Assembly (NCBI RefSeq): GCF_001544615.1
Contig: NZ_FCNV02000001.1
Span: 496,001-560,000 of the forward strand
DNA length: 64,000 bases
Direction of reading: 5' to 3'
Source of the DNA: Caballeronia concitans
GTDB lineage: Bacteria; Pseudomonadota; Gammaproteobacteria; Burkholderiales; Burkholderiaceae
Position numbers and translations under genes: made by a program. Each line of letters starts with the position of its first letter. The stretch's first letter is position 1. The notes below the pieces were generated by a model. That model did not search any database. It saw only the letters and a list, made by a program, of their open reading frames with translations, and was not told the DNA's origin. This document shows, in pieces, positions 10,386 to 20,411 of the stretch.

Positions 10386-10949
10386 ATGTCTAATCTGCGC
10401 TCGCATGTCCTCCTGGTGCTCGGCACCGCGCTCGTGTTCGTGTTGTCCCTCTGGATCAATGAGGAGGTCTTCACGCATACGGAGTTCGTGCGAGGCGTCA
10501 ACTGGATCTATCTGCCGTCGGGGGTCAGGCTTCTCAGCACGCTCCTGTTAGGCGGCGACGGCGCCCTCGGACTGCTCCTGGCAAGCTGGCTCGTCAACTT
10601 CTTCTACTTTTTTCCTCACGATCCGATTCGCGCATTCGCTGGCGGAATAATCGCGACGATCGCGCCGTATGCCGTTTATCGGCTCGCGCGAGAGTGGTTC
10701 GGCCTGAAGGCGTCGCTCGCGAATCTCACGCCGCGACGCTTGCTTCTGCTCGCGGTGGCGTATTCCGTCGCGAACCCGCTGCTGCATCACATCTGGTTCG
10801 CGTTGCGCGGAGATTCGCAGAATCTCGTCGAAGGATTCTTCCTCATGTTCATCGGCGATCTGCTCGGCGCGCTCATCGTTCTTTATGCGTCGAAACTGGT
10901 GCTGACGCTGGTGTCGCGACGAATCGGAACGGACGCGTCCGAACGCTGA
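10386..10949 (+). CDS. MASE1-like integral membrane protein without signalling domain
   Basis: 187 residues with about five hydrophobic segments (roughly 7-24, 44-70, 77-92, 112-128, 150-172). NWIYLPSGVRLLSTLLLGG resembles the W-x-P-S-G signature at the start of MASE1 sensory membrane domains, and the DPIRAFAGGIIATIAPYAVYRL stretch fits the same fold. MASE1 is normally the N-terminal input module of kinases or GGDEF proteins; here the protein stops after it. It lies between coaD and the ferredoxin gene. The fold is tentative and the function unknown. Confidence 0.6.
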   Translation: MSNLRSHVLLVLGTALVFVLSLWINEEVFTHTEFVRGVNWIYLPSGVRLLSTLLLGGDGALGLLLASWLVNFFYFFPHDPIRAFAGGIIATIAPYAVYRLAREWFGLKASLANLTPRRLLLLAVAYSVANPLLHHIWFALRGDSQNLVEGFFLMFIGDLLGALIVLYASKLVLTLVSRRIGTDASER

Positions 10950-10994
10950 CATTCCAGGCGCACGGCCACCGCGAAAATGCTGCCGGCGTTATAA

Positions 10995-11285
<291 letters not shown>

Positions 11286-11298
11286 GCGCTTCGCGGCA

Positions 11299-12366
11299 CT
11301 ATCCGATAAGCGCCGTCAAAGCCGCGACGAGCGCATCGCATTCGGCGTCCGTGCCGATGGAAATGCGCAAATGCTGACCGACGCGCGGCAGTGCGAAGTG
11401 ACGCACGAAAATCTCCTGCTTCTTGAGCGCGGCAGCGAGCGCGGCGGCATCGTGGGCCGGATGCTTCGCGAACACGAAGTTGGCTGCCGACGGCACCACA
11501 TCGAATCCCAAACCCTGCAACTGCGCGGCGAGCCTTTCGCGGCTTGCCACCACCTTCGCGCAGCTTGCCTCGAACCACGCCCGATCTTCGTATGACGCGA
11601 GCGCCGCCGCCTGTGCGAGGCGATCGAGCGGATACGAATTGAAGCTGTCCTTCACGCGCGTGAGGGCGTCGATCAAGGCGGCATCGCCGAACGCGAAGCC
11701 CACGCGCATGCCCGCGAGCGAGCGCGCTTTCGATGTCGTCTGCACGACCAGCAGATTCGGATACGCGTTCACAAGCGTCACCGCCGATTCCGCGCCGAAA
11801 TCGACATACGCCTCGTCGATGATCACGGGCGCATCGGGATTCGCCTTCAGCAGCGCTTCGATATCGGCGAGCGGCAATGCGCGGCCGGTCGGCGCGTTCG
11901 GATTCGGCAGCAGCACGCCACCGTTCGGCGCGCGATAGCCGTCGATGCGAACGGCGAAATCGTCATCGAGCGGAATCGTCTCGTACTCGATGCCATACAG
12001 CTTCGCGTACACCGGATAAAAGCTGTACGTGATATCCGGAAAGCGAATGGGCGCGTCGTGCTTCAGCAGCGCCTGGAACGCGTGCGCGAGCACTTCGTCG
12101 GAGCCGTTGCCGGCAAAGACCTGTTCGACGCGCAAACCGTGATGCGCCGCCACCGCCTCGCGCAGCGCGCGCGCCGTCGGGTCCGGATACTTCCGCAGCG
12201 ACGCGCCGTCGTCCCCGAGTTCGCGGCGGATCGCATCGACCACGCGCGGCGACGGCGGATACGGGTTCTCGTTCGTGTTCAGCTTGATCGGATGCGCCAG
12301 CGCGGGCTGCTCGCCCGGCACGTAAGGCGTCAGGCGGTGAACGATATCGCTCCAGAAACGGCTCAC
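11299..12366 (-). CDS. hisC: Histidinol-phosphate aminotransferase
   Basis: 355 residues, GTG start at 12366 with GGAGCC upstream. PLP-dependent transamination of imidazole acetol phosphate in histidine synthesis. Fold type I motifs: [15 protein letters not shown] at the N-terminus, [33 protein letters not shown], and the PLP Lys in [15 protein letters not shown]. It is next to pth and not in a his operon, so it may be a second HisC copy or also serve phenylalanine/tyrosine transamination; the sequence alone does not decide. pth stops 21 bases upstream on the same strand. Confidence 0.93.
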   Translation of the reverse strand: MSRFWSDIVHRLTPYVPGEQPALAHPIKLNTNENPYPPSPRVVDAIRRELGDDGASLRKYPDPTARALREAVAAHHGLRVEQVFAGNGSDEVLAHAFQALLKHDAPIRFPDITYSFYPVYAKLYGIEYETIPLDDDFAVRIDGYRAPNGGVLLPNPNAPTGRALPLADIEALLKANPDAPVIIDEAYVDFGAESAVTLVNAYPNLLVVQTTSKARSLAGMRVGFAFGDAALIDALTRVKDSFNSYPLDRLAQAAALASYEDRAWFEASCAKVVASRERLAAQLQGLGFDVVPSAANFVFAKHPAHDAAALAAALKKQEIFVRHFALPRVGQHLRISIGTDAECDALVAALTALIG

Positions 12367-12387
12367 GGTCGGCTCCAGGTTCGGTGA

Positions 12388-12990
12388 TCAGGAATTGCGA
12401 TGCAGGTTCATCATCGCGCGTTCGGTCTCGCCCGCGACGACGAAAGGCATGACGGCCAGCGCGCGCTCGATCGACTGATCGATGACATCCTGCTCCTCGC
12501 GTCGCGGCGGCTTCAGCACGAAATTCGCGACATCGGGCTTCGCGCCCGCGCGCGCACCTTCGGGAATCAAATCGCGCGGATGCCCGATGCCGATCCGCAA
12601 GCGCCAATATTGCTGCGACGACAGATGCGCGGAAATGTCCTTCAGCCCGTTATGTCCGCCGCTGCCGCCGCCGAGCTTCATCTTGACGGTGCCGGGCGGA
12701 AGATCGAGTTCGTCATGCGCGACGAGAATCTCGTCCGGCAGAATCTTGAAGAACTGCGCCACCGCGACGACCGATTGCCCCGAGCGGTTCATGAACGTCT
12801 GCGGCTCCAGCAGATGAATTTCGTGGCCGTGCAGACGGCCACGGCCGTAGTGGCCGTGAAAGCGCCGCTCGTCGCGCAGCGTGGCGCCGGCGTCGCGCGC
12901 CAGTTGGTCGATGAACCAGAAGCCCGCGTTGTGACGCGTCGCGGTGTATTCGGCGCCCGGATTGCCGAGGCCGACGATCAGCTTGATCAT
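12388..12990 (-). CDS. pth: Peptidyl-tRNA hydrolase
   Basis: 200 residues. Releases tRNA from prematurely dropped peptidyl-tRNA. [27 protein letters not shown] contains the catalytic His and conserved Asn; [15 protein letters not shown] and [30 protein letters not shown] are the other family signatures. It follows rplY after a terminator, the common rplY-pth order. Confidence 0.97.
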   Translation of the reverse strand: MIKLIVGLGNPGAEYTATRHNAGFWFIDQLARDAGATLRDERRFHGHYGRGRLHGHEIHLLEPQTFMNRSGQSVVAVAQFFKILPDEILVAHDELDLPPGTVKMKLGGGSGGHNGLKDISAHLSSQQYWRLRIGIGHPRDLIPEGARAGAKPDVANFVLKPPRREEQDVIDQSIERALAVMPFVVAGETERAMMNLHRNS

Positions 12991-13031
12991 GTCGAATCAT
13001 CGCGAGCCGCGAGCCCGCTTCGTTTAGTGCG

Positions 13032-13065
13032 AAAAAAACCCGCCGGGGCTTGCACACCGGCGGGT
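13032..13065 (-). terminator. Rho-independent terminator of rplY
   Basis: Read on the minus strand, a 9-bp stem ACCCGCCGG/CCGGCGGGT with a 10-base loop is followed by a run of seven T. It lies between the rplY stop and the pth start. Confidence 0.88.
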
Positions 13066-13135
13066 CGCTTCGACCGTTCGAGGAACGGATCGAGAGGATA
13101 CTACAGCGTGCTTACAAAGCCGCTCGTGCAGGCAC

Positions 13136-13750
13136 TCAGGCAGCCGGCGTTTCGCCAGTCGCGTCAGCAGCCGCGTCGGACTGCTTCGCAGCCGGAACGG
13201 TCGCCGATGCCACCACCGGGTTTTCCGCCTCGACGTGCGCGGTCAGCGCGACGCCCTTCGGCAGCACGATGTCCTTCGCGTGCATCGTCTGGCCCGCTTC
13301 GATCTTGGCCAGATCGATTTCGAGGAACTCAGGCAGATCGCCCGGCAGGCATTCCACTTCCAGTTCCGTCGCGACGTGCGAGATGACCGCGCCCGCGAGC
13401 TTCACGGCCGGATTCGTCTCTTGATTCATGAAGTGCAGCGGCACCTTGGTGTGCAGCTTCTTCGTCGCGTCGACGCGCTGGAAGTCCACGTGCAGCACGA
13501 GCTGCTTGAACGGGTGATATTGCACATCGCGCAGCAGAACTTGTTGCGAGCTGCCGGCGACTTCCAGGTCGAGAATCGACGAATGAAAAACTTCCTTCTT
13601 CAGGGCATGCCACAGGGCGTTGTGGTCCAGTTCGACCAGTTGAACGTCCGAAGCACCACCGTACACGATACCCGGGGTCTTGCCCGAGTTACGCAGGCGG
13701 CGGCTCGCACCCGTACCTTGCTTGCTACGCTCGAAAGCGACGACTTTCAT
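13136..13750 (-). CDS. rplY: 50S ribosomal protein L25/general stress protein Ctc
   Basis: 204 residues from ATG 13750 ([14 protein letters not shown]), preceded on the minus strand by GAGGAGT. Long two-domain L25/Ctc form: the N-terminal domain (about 1-90) binds 5S rRNA and contains [17 protein letters not shown]; the C-terminal TL5-type domain contains [18 protein letters not shown] and [29 protein letters not shown]. The Ala/Glu-rich tail is typical of betaproteobacterial L25. It lies downstream of prs. Confidence 0.96.
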   Translation of the reverse strand: MKVVAFERSKQGTGASRRLRNSGKTPGIVYGGASDVQLVELDHNALWHALKKEVFHSSILDLEVAGSSQQVLLRDVQYHPFKQLVLHVDFQRVDATKKLHTKVPLHFMNQETNPAVKLAGAVISHVATELEVECLPGDLPEFLEIDLAKIEAGQTMHAKDIVLPKGVALTAHVEAENPVVASATVPAAKQSDAAADATGETPAA

Positions 13751-13824
13751 ATTCGACTCCTCTATCTGCCCGCGACCAGGCAGGGAAACCGGGATCATTG
13801 AAATGTCTGATCCCCATAACAAAC

Positions 13825-13850
13825 GGCGCGAACCTTCGTCCGTTCGCGCC
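13825..13850 (-). terminator. Probable terminator downstream of prs
   Basis: A 9-bp stem GGCGCGAAC/GTTCGCGCC with an eight-base loop. On the minus strand it is followed by GTTTGTTATG, only a weak T-run, so partial readthrough into rplY is plausible. Confidence 0.6.
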
Positions 13851-13899
13851 GATCAAGCAAAAACGCGAAGCTCGAGCCTCGCGTTCCTTGCCAATTCTT

Positions 13900-14853
13900 T
13901 TAGCCTTCGGCGAAGAGCGACATGACCGAGTCGCCGCGCCGGATGCGGGAAAACGTCTCCGCGAGCAGGCCCGCGCTCGACAGCGGCCGAATCTTCGGGC
14001 ACGCGAGCGATTCCGCAGACAGCGGGATGGTGTCGGTCACGACGAGCTCATCGAGCTGCGAAGCCGTGATGCGCTCCGCCGCGCCGCCCGAGAGAACCGG
14101 GTGCGTTGCGTACGCGAAAACCTGCTTCGCACCGCGATCCTTCAGCACTTGCGCTGCCTTGCAGAGCGTGCCGGCGGTATCGACCATGTCGTCCATGATG
14201 ACGCAGGTGCGGCCTTCGACTTCACCGATGACGTTCATCACCTCAGCGACATTCGCCTTGGGACGGCGCTTGTCGATGATCGCGAGATCCGTGTTCATCT
14301 GCTTGGCGAGCGCACGCGCGCGCACCACACCGCCGACGTCCGGCGACACGACCAGCAGGTGATCGTGGTTCTGCTTGCGCAGGTCGCCGAGAAGAACCGG
14401 AGTAGCGTAGATGTTGTCGACGGGGATGTCGAAGAAGCCTTGAATCTGGTCGGCGTGAAGGTCCATCGTGATGACACGATCGACGCCGGCGATTTCCAGC
14501 ATGTTCGCCACGACCTTCGCCGAGATGGCCACTCGCGCGGAACGCGGACGGCGATCCTGACGCGCATAACCGAAGTAGGGGATAGCTGCGGTGATCCGGC
14601 CTGCGGATGCGCGCTTGAGCGCATCGACCATGATCATCAGTTCCATCAGGTTATCGTTCGTCGGTGCGCAGGTGGACTGCAGAACGAATACGTCCTTGCC
14701 TCGAACGTTTTCCTGAATCTCGACCATGATCTCGCCGTCGGAGAAACGGCTGACCATCGCTTTGCCGAGAGGAATTCCAAGGATTTTGACGACTTCCTGT
14801 GCAAGCGCGGGATTTGCGTTGCCAGTAAAAACCATCAGGCCGTCACTGCTCAT
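13900..14853 (-). CDS. prs: Ribose-phosphate pyrophosphokinase
   Basis: 317 residues. Makes PRPP from ribose 5-phosphate and ATP for nucleotide, histidine and tryptophan synthesis. [18 protein letters not shown] near the start, [22 protein letters not shown], the metal-binding [12 protein letters not shown], the flexible loop and the PRPP motif [18 protein letters not shown] are all present. The tRNA-Gln gene lies 48 bases upstream on the same strand, followed upstream by ispE, lolB and the TPR gene; this is a conserved order. Confidence 0.97.
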   Translation of the reverse strand: MSSDGLMVFTGNANPALAQEVVKILGIPLGKAMVSRFSDGEIMVEIQENVRGKDVFVLQSTCAPTNDNLMELMIMVDALKRASAGRITAAIPYFGYARQDRRPRSARVAISAKVVANMLEIAGVDRVITMDLHADQIQGFFDIPVDNIYATPVLLGDLRKQNHDHLLVVSPDVGGVVRARALAKQMNTDLAIIDKRRPKANVAEVMNVIGEVEGRTCVIMDDMVDTAGTLCKAAQVLKDRGAKQVFAYATHPVLSGGAAERITASQLDELVVTDTIPLSAESLACPKIRPLSSAGLLAETFSRIRRGDSVMSLFAEG

Positions 14854-14901
14854 CGTGCACCTGTCTGCGGCTGGAGGCGAGAGGAAATGCTAGAGAAAGA
14901 A

Positions 14902-14978
14902 TGGCAGGGGAGGAAGGACTCGAACCCTCGCATGCCGGAATCAAAATCCGGTGCCTTGACCAACTTGGCGACTCCCCT
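14902..14978 (-). tRNA. tRNA-Gln (anticodon UUG)
   Basis: A 77-base cloverleaf on the minus strand. The acceptor AGGGGAG pairs with CTCCCCT, the discriminator base is G, and CCA is encoded. The anticodon stem CCGGA/TCCGG holds a loop with TTG, and the T arm has GGTTCGAGTCC. It lies between ispE and prs. Confidence 0.95.
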
Positions 14979-15033
14979 ACACTTAACTTTGAATCTTGCC
15001 GGGAAGTGTAGGACATACCCGACAAAACAAAAC

Positions 15034-15912
15034 CTATGACGCGAAAGCGAAGAGAGGATGAGAATCCAGACTGCCTGTTACCACGCTTTTCCAGCTTGCC
15101 GGCAGCTTGGCTTGCGCCATCTCTGCTTCGGCTCGGCTGGGGAAAGCAGCAAACACGCTTGCTCCGGACCCTGTCATTCGCGCTGGTGCGAGATTGGAAA
15201 ACCACTCGAGCACCTTAGCAACTTCCGCATACTTTCCTGCAACTACAGCCTGCATGTCGTTTCGACCGAAGCTGTCTGGCCAGTTTGTGTCTGACCTTTG
15301 CTGTGCAAGAAAGTCCGTTATTTTGACGACTTCGGTGTCCCTTGTCAAGGCCTTTTCCGAAAAAATCGCTGCGGTCGGAACGTGAACGTTGGGAGTGACT
15401 ACCAGGAAGAAACGTTTCGGCAATTCCACCGCCTGAAGCGCTTCACCTACTCCTTCCGCAAATGCATTTTGCCCGAAGACAAAAAACGGCACGTCCGCGC
15501 CGAGTTGCAGGGCGAGATTCTGCAGAGTTTCACGCGAAAGGTCAACTCCCCATAGACGATTCAACGCCAAAAGAGTGGTCGCAGCGTCGGAACTGCCTCC
15601 GCCAAGCCCTGCGCCCATCGGCAAACGCTTGTCGATCTCGATCTGCACACCGTAGCGGCTGCCCGTGTGCTGCTGAAGCAATCGCGCGGCCCGCACGACG
15701 AGATCGTCGTCCTGCGCCACGCCGGGGACGTCCGTAACGCGCGTGACGATGCCATCGTCGCGGCGCGTGAAATGCAGCACGTCGCCCCAATCGAGCAACT
15801 GGAACACGGTCTGCAGCGCGTGATAGCCATCCGGACGGCGGCCCGTGATGTGGAGGAACAGGTTCAGCTTCGCGGGCGCGAGGCAGTCGCGGATCGAATC
15901 GGTGGAGGACAT
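15034..15912 (-). CDS. ispE: 4-diphosphocytidyl-2-C-methyl-D-erythritol kinase
   Basis: 292 residues. GHMP kinase of the MEP isoprenoid pathway. [33 protein letters not shown] is the N-terminal signature, [19 protein letters not shown] the ATP-binding GHMP motif, and [18 protein letters not shown] the C-terminal motif 3. Standard length. It follows lolB by 21 bases on the same strand, the usual lolB-ispE pair. Confidence 0.97.
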   Translation of the reverse strand: MSSTDSIRDCLAPAKLNLFLHITGRRPDGYHALQTVFQLLDWGDVLHFTRRDDGIVTRVTDVPGVAQDDDLVVRAARLLQQHTGSRYGVQIEIDKRLPMGAGLGGGSSDAATTLLALNRLWGVDLSRETLQNLALQLGADVPFFVFGQNAFAEGVGEALQAVELPKRFFLVVTPNVHVPTAAIFSEKALTRDTEVVKITDFLAQQRSDTNWPDSFGRNDMQAVVAGKYAEVAKVLEWFSNLAPARMTGSGASVFAAFPSRAEAEMAQAKLPASWKSVVTGSLDSHPLFAFAS

Positions 15913-15933
15913 GCAGAAAGCGGCAATAAGGCG

Positions 15934-16569
15934 TTATTGGTCGAGCACGAGCTTGATGTCGAGCGGCGGTTCGTTGCGCGTCAGGTTCAGGCGCTTGACG
16001 CCCACGGCAGGCGCATCGGCATAGGCCAGATAGTCGATTGTCCAGCCGTCCTGTCTGATTTCCTTAGGACGACCATTATTCGATTCCGGGTCCAGCGTCG
16101 TCTCTGCGCGCGAACTCGGCGCGGCCGAAGGTTGCAGCCAGTACCGCAAGCCTTCGACCGGCAACGCGAAGCCGAGCGTGTTCTGCATCAGATCCGACAC
16201 GTTCTCCGCATTGACCGGCTGACGATTCGGCAGCTCGAGCGTGGCAAGCGACGGCGACGATGTCACGATCGCCATTGTCTGCCCGAGCGGATTGCGCAAC
16301 TGGAGCGTGACGGTGTCGCCCGTTTCCTGCCAGTCGAAGTTGCCGTAGGCGTTGCGCTGCACGCCGTTCTGATCGTTGTACTGAACCGCGAAGCGGCCGT
16401 GATAAGCACGGCTCGTTTGCGTCGACAGTGAAGTCGATGCAGCCGACGTATTCGGAACGCGCGGCTGCACCGCGCAGCCGGACAACACAAACGCGGCAGC
16501 CGCCGCGAAGCCGAGCGCGCTGCGGCGAACGAGGCGGCCGCGCGCGCCGGCGATGAAATCGAATGCCAT
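15934..16569 (-). CDS. lolB: Outer-membrane lipoprotein receptor LolB
   Basis: 211 residues from ATG 16569, which shares one base with the stop of the upstream TPR gene (TGATG). It receives lipoproteins from LolA and inserts them in the outer membrane. The signal peptide has a basic start (ARGRLVRRS), a hydrophobic Ala/Phe stretch and the lipobox LSGC. After cleavage the mature protein has the beta-sheet pattern of LolB, including HGRFAVQYNDQNGVQRNAYGNFDW and the late GLRYWLQPSA segment. Context with ispE and prs confirms it. Confidence 0.9.
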   Translation of the reverse strand: MAFDFIAGARGRLVRRSALGFAAAAAFVLSGCAVQPRVPNTSAASTSLSTQTSRAYHGRFAVQYNDQNGVQRNAYGNFDWQETGDTVTLQLRNPLGQTMAIVTSSPSLATLELPNRQPVNAENVSDLMQNTLGFALPVEGLRYWLQPSAAPSSRAETTLDPESNNGRPKEIRQDGWTIDYLAYADAPAVGVKRLNLTRNEPPLDIKLVLDQ

Positions 16570-18425
16570 CAAAGATCGTTTACCTGAAGTCGTTTGAGCG
16601 TTTTGACGAGCGTATCGTTATCGGGTTCGAGCTTCTGCGCCTGACGCCACGTCGCGCGCGCCTGATCCTGCTGCCCGGACTTCCACTGCACTTCGCCGAG
16701 GTGCGCGCCGATTTCCGCGTTCGGCTGAAGGTTATAAGCATTCTTGAGAATCTTCTCGGCCTCGGCCGAATTGCCCTGACGGAAGCGTGCCCAGCCGAGA
16801 CTGTCCATGATGAACGCGTCGTTCGGCGCGAGCGCCACGGCCTTCTCGATCAATTGCACGGCTTCGTCGAGGCGCTGATTGCGATCGACCAGCGAATAGC
16901 CGAGCGCGTTGAACGCCTGCGGATTGGTCGGCTGCGTGCGCATCAGCGTGCGCAACTGCGTTTCCATCACGTCGAAGTGGCCGTTCTTTTCGGCGGCCAT
17001 CGCGTAGTCGTAGACGAGGTCGGGATCATCGGGGAATGCGGCGACCGCCTTCGCGAGATTCTCCTCGGCTTCCTTGTAGCGGTGCGCCTCGAAAAGAATC
17101 GCCGAATCGGTGCGGGCGAGCAGCGCCAGATCGCGCGGATCCGAGCTTTGCAGGCTGCCGATCAGCACGCGCGCTTCATCCACCTTGCCTTGCTTCGCGA
17201 GCAATTGCGCGCGCGTGACCTGCGCGGGCAAATACTGCTGGCTCGTGCGCGGAATCTTGTCGAGCCACTGGCTCGCGGTCGCTTCGTCCTTCTGTTCCAG
17301 CGACAGTTGCGCGAGATAGATGTACGCCTGGCCCGGATCGCCGTTCGGCGAGTTTTCCGCCGCCTTCGCGTACTGGTTCAGATAGTCCTTCGCCTTGTCG
17401 AACTGCTTCTTCTGTATGTTGATGAGCGCGAGCGCCATCAACGGCGTCAGGTCTTTCGAATCGTTCTTGCGCATGATCTCGAACTGCTTCTGCGCGTCGT
17501 CGAGCCTGTCGGACGACAGATACAACTGGGCCAGCGCGAGCCGCGCGTCATGCGATTTCGGATTCTTGTCGAGATACTTTTCGAACGAAGCGATGCCCTC
17601 GGCGCGTTCCTGCGGCCCCATGCGGGCAAGCGTCAGCGCAGCGGGCAGATAGTCCGGACGAAGCTGAAGCGCCTTTTCGAGCGATGCCTTCGCGCCCGGC
17701 TGATCGTCCGCGAGCAATTGCTGACGCGCGAGCGCGAGCTGCGCTTCCGGGCGATCCTGATCGTTCGCGGTGAGGTCCTTCAGCACGTTCAGCCCGCCGA
17801 CGCGGTTCGGCCCGCGCGCGAGCAAGCTCTGCAGCGAGAGAATCGCTTCGCCGCGCTGTTCCGGCGCAACCTTGGCGAGTTCGCGTTCGAGCGTCGGCTT
17901 CGCGTCGTCGGGCTTGCCTGACACGATCAAAAGCGAAGCGCTTAGCTGCGCCGCGCGTTCCGAATGCGGCGCGAACTGCTGCCAGAGTTGCGCGGACGTG
18001 AGCGCATCGTTCGGGCTTTGCGCGGCGATGGCGATTTCCGTCGCACGCTGGGCGAAGCGCGGATCGTGCGTGTCGCGGGCGAGCGAGAGATACGTCTGAT
18101 AAGCGGGCGCGGGCTGGCCGCGCTGCAGCGCGACTTCCGCCGCCAGGACCTGGAACACGATCTGGCTGGACATCGCGACATTCGGCAGGTCTTGCTGCTC
18201 GGCGCCGCTCACCGGCGCGGTGATGGCGTCGGCGGCGGATGCGGCGGCGGAATCGTCGTCGGTCGGAACAGGCGTGGCGGCCGGCGCCTGCGCGTAGGCG
18301 GGCGCAAACGCGAGTGCGGCCATGGCAAGCGCCACGGCACCGGCAACGCGCGACATTGGCATGGCGAACGATTGCGTCAAGCCGGTCTGACGCTTCGTAA
18401 ACAGCTTCATGACGAACGAGTTCAT
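16569..18425 (-). CDS. Large secreted tetratricopeptide repeat protein
   Basis: 618 residues from ATG 18425 (MNSFVMKLF); ATG 18410 (MKLFTKRQ) is the close alternative. A signal peptide ends near APAYAQA, followed by a Pro/Thr/Asp-rich linker. The rest is helical repeats: units such as LQLRPDYLPAALTLARMG, YLDKNPKSHDARLALAQLY, AVAAFPDDPDLVYDYAMA, PTNPQAFNALGYSLVDRN and NDAFIMDSLGWARFRQGN are TPR consensus. It probably works in the periplasm as a protein-interaction scaffold. One-base coupling with lolB suggests an envelope role. Commonly annotated only as a TPR protein; the precise function is not known to me. Confidence 0.85.
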   Translation of the reverse strand: MNSFVMKLFTKRQTGLTQSFAMPMSRVAGAVALAMAALAFAPAYAQAPAATPVPTDDDSAAASAADAITAPVSGAEQQDLPNVAMSSQIVFQVLAAEVALQRGQPAPAYQTYLSLARDTHDPRFAQRATEIAIAAQSPNDALTSAQLWQQFAPHSERAAQLSASLLIVSGKPDDAKPTLERELAKVAPEQRGEAILSLQSLLARGPNRVGGLNVLKDLTANDQDRPEAQLALARQQLLADDQPGAKASLEKALQLRPDYLPAALTLARMGPQERAEGIASFEKYLDKNPKSHDARLALAQLYLSSDRLDDAQKQFEIMRKNDSKDLTPLMALALINIQKKQFDKAKDYLNQYAKAAENSPNGDPGQAYIYLAQLSLEQKDEATASQWLDKIPRTSQQYLPAQVTRAQLLAKQGKVDEARVLIGSLQSSDPRDLALLARTDSAILFEAHRYKEAEENLAKAVAAFPDDPDLVYDYAMAAEKNGHFDVMETQLRTLMRTQPTNPQAFNALGYSLVDRNQRLDEAVQLIEKAVALAPNDAFIMDSLGWARFRQGNSAEAEKILKNAYNLQPNAEIGAHLGEVQWKSGQQDQARATWRQAQKLEPDNDTLVKTLKRLQVNDL

Positions 18426-18511
18426 GGAAATCCAGACGATGTTTCGGTCGATTGTAACGCGGTGGCTAAAATACCGGCACACTCGCCCCAGCAAGTCTCT
18501 CTCCAGGAAAA

Positions 18512-19342
18512 ATGCCAGAACTGCCGGAAGTGGAAGTCACCCGCAGGGGAATCGAACCCTACGTGGCGGGAAGGCGCGTCGAACATGTCGACGTGCGCAC
18601 GCCGGCGCTGCGCTGGCCTATTCCGGCGCATCTCGCGAAGACGCTCGGGCATCTGAAAATCGACAGGGTCGAGCGGCGCGGCAAGTATTTGCTGTTCGAA
18701 ACGGCGGAAGGGTGGCTTATCGTCCATCTCGGCATGACCGGCACGCTGCGCGTGTTGCGCAACGTGCCGCGCCCGCCGGATGCCGCGAAGCATGATCACG
18801 TCGATCTGATTTTCGACGACTTTATTCTTCGCTTTCGCGATCCGCGCCGCTTCGGGGCGATTCTCTGGCACCCGCGCGGCGACGGCGACGTGCTGAATCA
18901 TCCGCTGCTCGCGAGTCTCGGCGTCGAGCCGTTCTCGCCGGAATTCTCGGGCGCGCTGCTGTTTCGTGCGACGCGCGGGCGCAAGGTGTCGGTGAAACAG
19001 GCGCTGCTCGCGGGCGATATCGTCGTGGGCGTCGGGAACATTTATGCGTCCGAGAGCCTCTTTCGCGCGGGCATCCGGCCGACGACCGCCGCCGGGCGCA
19101 TCTCGCTCGTGCGTTATGACCTGCTCGCGGACGCGGTGCGCGCGACGCTCGCCGCGGCCATCGAAAAGGGCGGCAGCACGCTGCGCGATTTCGTCGGCAG
19201 CAACGGCGAGTCGGGTTACTTCCAGCTCGACTATTTCGTCTATGATCGCGCGGGTCTGCCGTGCCACGTCTGCGGGACGGCGATCAGGCAAATCGTTCAA
19301 GGACAGCGGTCGACGTACTTCTGTCCGCGCTGTCAACGCTAA
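18512..19342 (+). CDS. mutM: Formamidopyrimidine-DNA glycosylase (Fpg/MutM)
   Basis: 276 residues. Removes 8-oxoguanine and formamidopyrimidines, with lyase activity. The mature N-terminus [13 protein letters not shown] provides the catalytic Pro and Glu. KRGKYLLFE-like [13 protein letters not shown] contains the conserved Lys, [18 protein letters not shown] is the helix-two-turn-helix, and [20 protein letters not shown] plus CPRC is the C-terminal zinc finger. mutY starts four bases after its stop, so two enzymes of the 8-oxoG repair system are cotranscribed. Divergent from the TPR gene. Confidence 0.97.
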   Translation: MPELPEVEVTRRGIEPYVAGRRVEHVDVRTPALRWPIPAHLAKTLGHLKIDRVERRGKYLLFETAEGWLIVHLGMTGTLRVLRNVPRPPDAAKHDHVDLIFDDFILRFRDPRRFGAILWHPRGDGDVLNHPLLASLGVEPFSPEFSGALLFRATRGRKVSVKQALLAGDIVVGVGNIYASESLFRAGIRPTTAAGRISLVRYDLLADAVRATLAAAIEKGGSTLRDFVGSNGESGYFQLDYFVYDRAGLPCHVCGTAIRQIVQGQRSTYFCPRCQR

Positions 19343-19346
19343 TCCC

Positions 19347-20408
19347 ATGCTCGCACTCAAAGATTTCTCCAGCCGCCTGATCGCGTGGCAACGCATTCAC
19401 GGCCGTCACGACCTGCCGTGGCAAAACACGCGCGACGCGTATCGCATCTGGCTTTCGGAAATCATGCTGCAGCAGACGCAGGTCTCGACGGTCATTCCGT
19501 ACTACGCGCGCTTTCTGGAACGCTTTCCGACCGTGACGATGCTCGCCGACGCGCCCATCGACGATGTCATGGCGCTATGGGCCGGCCTCGGCTATTACTC
19601 GCGCGCGCGCAATCTGCATCGCTGCGCGCAGGCCGTCGCGTACGAGCATGGCGGCGCGTTTCCGCAGACCGTCGACGAACTCGCGGAACTGCCGGGCATC
19701 GGCCGGTCGACGGCGGCGGCGATCGCGTCGTTCGCATTCGGCGCGCGCGCCACGATTCTCGACGGCAACGTGAAGCGCGTGCTCGCGCGCGTGTTCGGCG
19801 TCGAGGGTTTTCCGGGCGAGAAGCGCGTGGAGAACGCGATGTGGACGCTGGCGGAATCGCTGTTGCCCGACGCCGCCGACAAGGCCGACGTCACCGCCTA
19901 CACGCAAGGCCTGATGGACCTCGGCGCGACGCTCTGCGTGCGCGGCAAGCCGGATTGCGCGCGTTGTCCGTTCGCACCGGATTGCGTCGCGAATGTCGAA
20001 GGTCGGCAGCGCGAATTGCCGGCGGCGCGTCCGAAGAAAGCCGTGCCGACGCGCAAGACGTGGATGCTCGTGCTGAAGGACGGCGACTCGATCCTGCTCG
20101 AAAAACGGCCGCCGACGGGCATCTGGGGCGGCTTGTGGAGTCTGCCCGAAGCGCCCGACGAAGCGGCGCTGGCGGCGGTTGCGCACAACCTTGGCGGCGA
20201 AGCGCATCTGGAACGCCTCGCCCCTTTGTCGCACACGTTCACGCACTTCAAGCTGGAGATCGAACCTCGCCTGGGGCAGGCGCGCGGCGCGCCGCAGGAG
20301 GCGATGGATGCCGGCACCGTGTGGGCGCCGCTGTCGCGCATCGATTCGTTCGGCGTGCCCGCGCCCGTGCGCAAGCTGCTGGACGCGCTGACCGGCTCGC
20401 TGATTTGA
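19347..20408 (+). CDS. mutY: A/G-specific adenine glycosylase
   Basis: 353 residues from ATG 19347. Excises A opposite 8-oxoG. LPWQNTRDAYRIWLSEIMLQQTQVSTVIPYY carries the catalytic Glu, the HhH-GPD motif ELPGIGRSTAAAIASFAFG the second acidic region, and the iron-sulfur ligands are C-x6-C-x2-C-x5-C in CVRGKPDCARCPFAPDC. The C-terminal Nudix-like domain (from about 235) recognises 8-oxoG, with LEKRPPTGIWGGLWSLPE and LSHTFTHFKLEI. Operon with mutM. Confidence 0.97.
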   Translation: MLALKDFSSRLIAWQRIHGRHDLPWQNTRDAYRIWLSEIMLQQTQVSTVIPYYARFLERFPTVTMLADAPIDDVMALWAGLGYYSRARNLHRCAQAVAYEHGGAFPQTVDELAELPGIGRSTAAAIASFAFGARATILDGNVKRVLARVFGVEGFPGEKRVENAMWTLAESLLPDAADKADVTAYTQGLMDLGATLCVRGKPDCARCPFAPDCVANVEGRQRELPAARPKKAVPTRKTWMLVLKDGDSILLEKRPPTGIWGGLWSLPEAPDEAALAAVAHNLGGEAHLERLAPLSHTFTHFKLEIEPRLGQARGAPQEAMDAGTVWAPLSRIDSFGVPAPVRKLLDALTGSLI

Positions 20409-20411
20409 GCG

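Noticed and set aside
18541-18570. GGGGAATCGAACCC resembling a tRNA T arm
   Set aside because: It encodes residues RRGIEPY at the start of mutM and no cloverleaf can be built around it.
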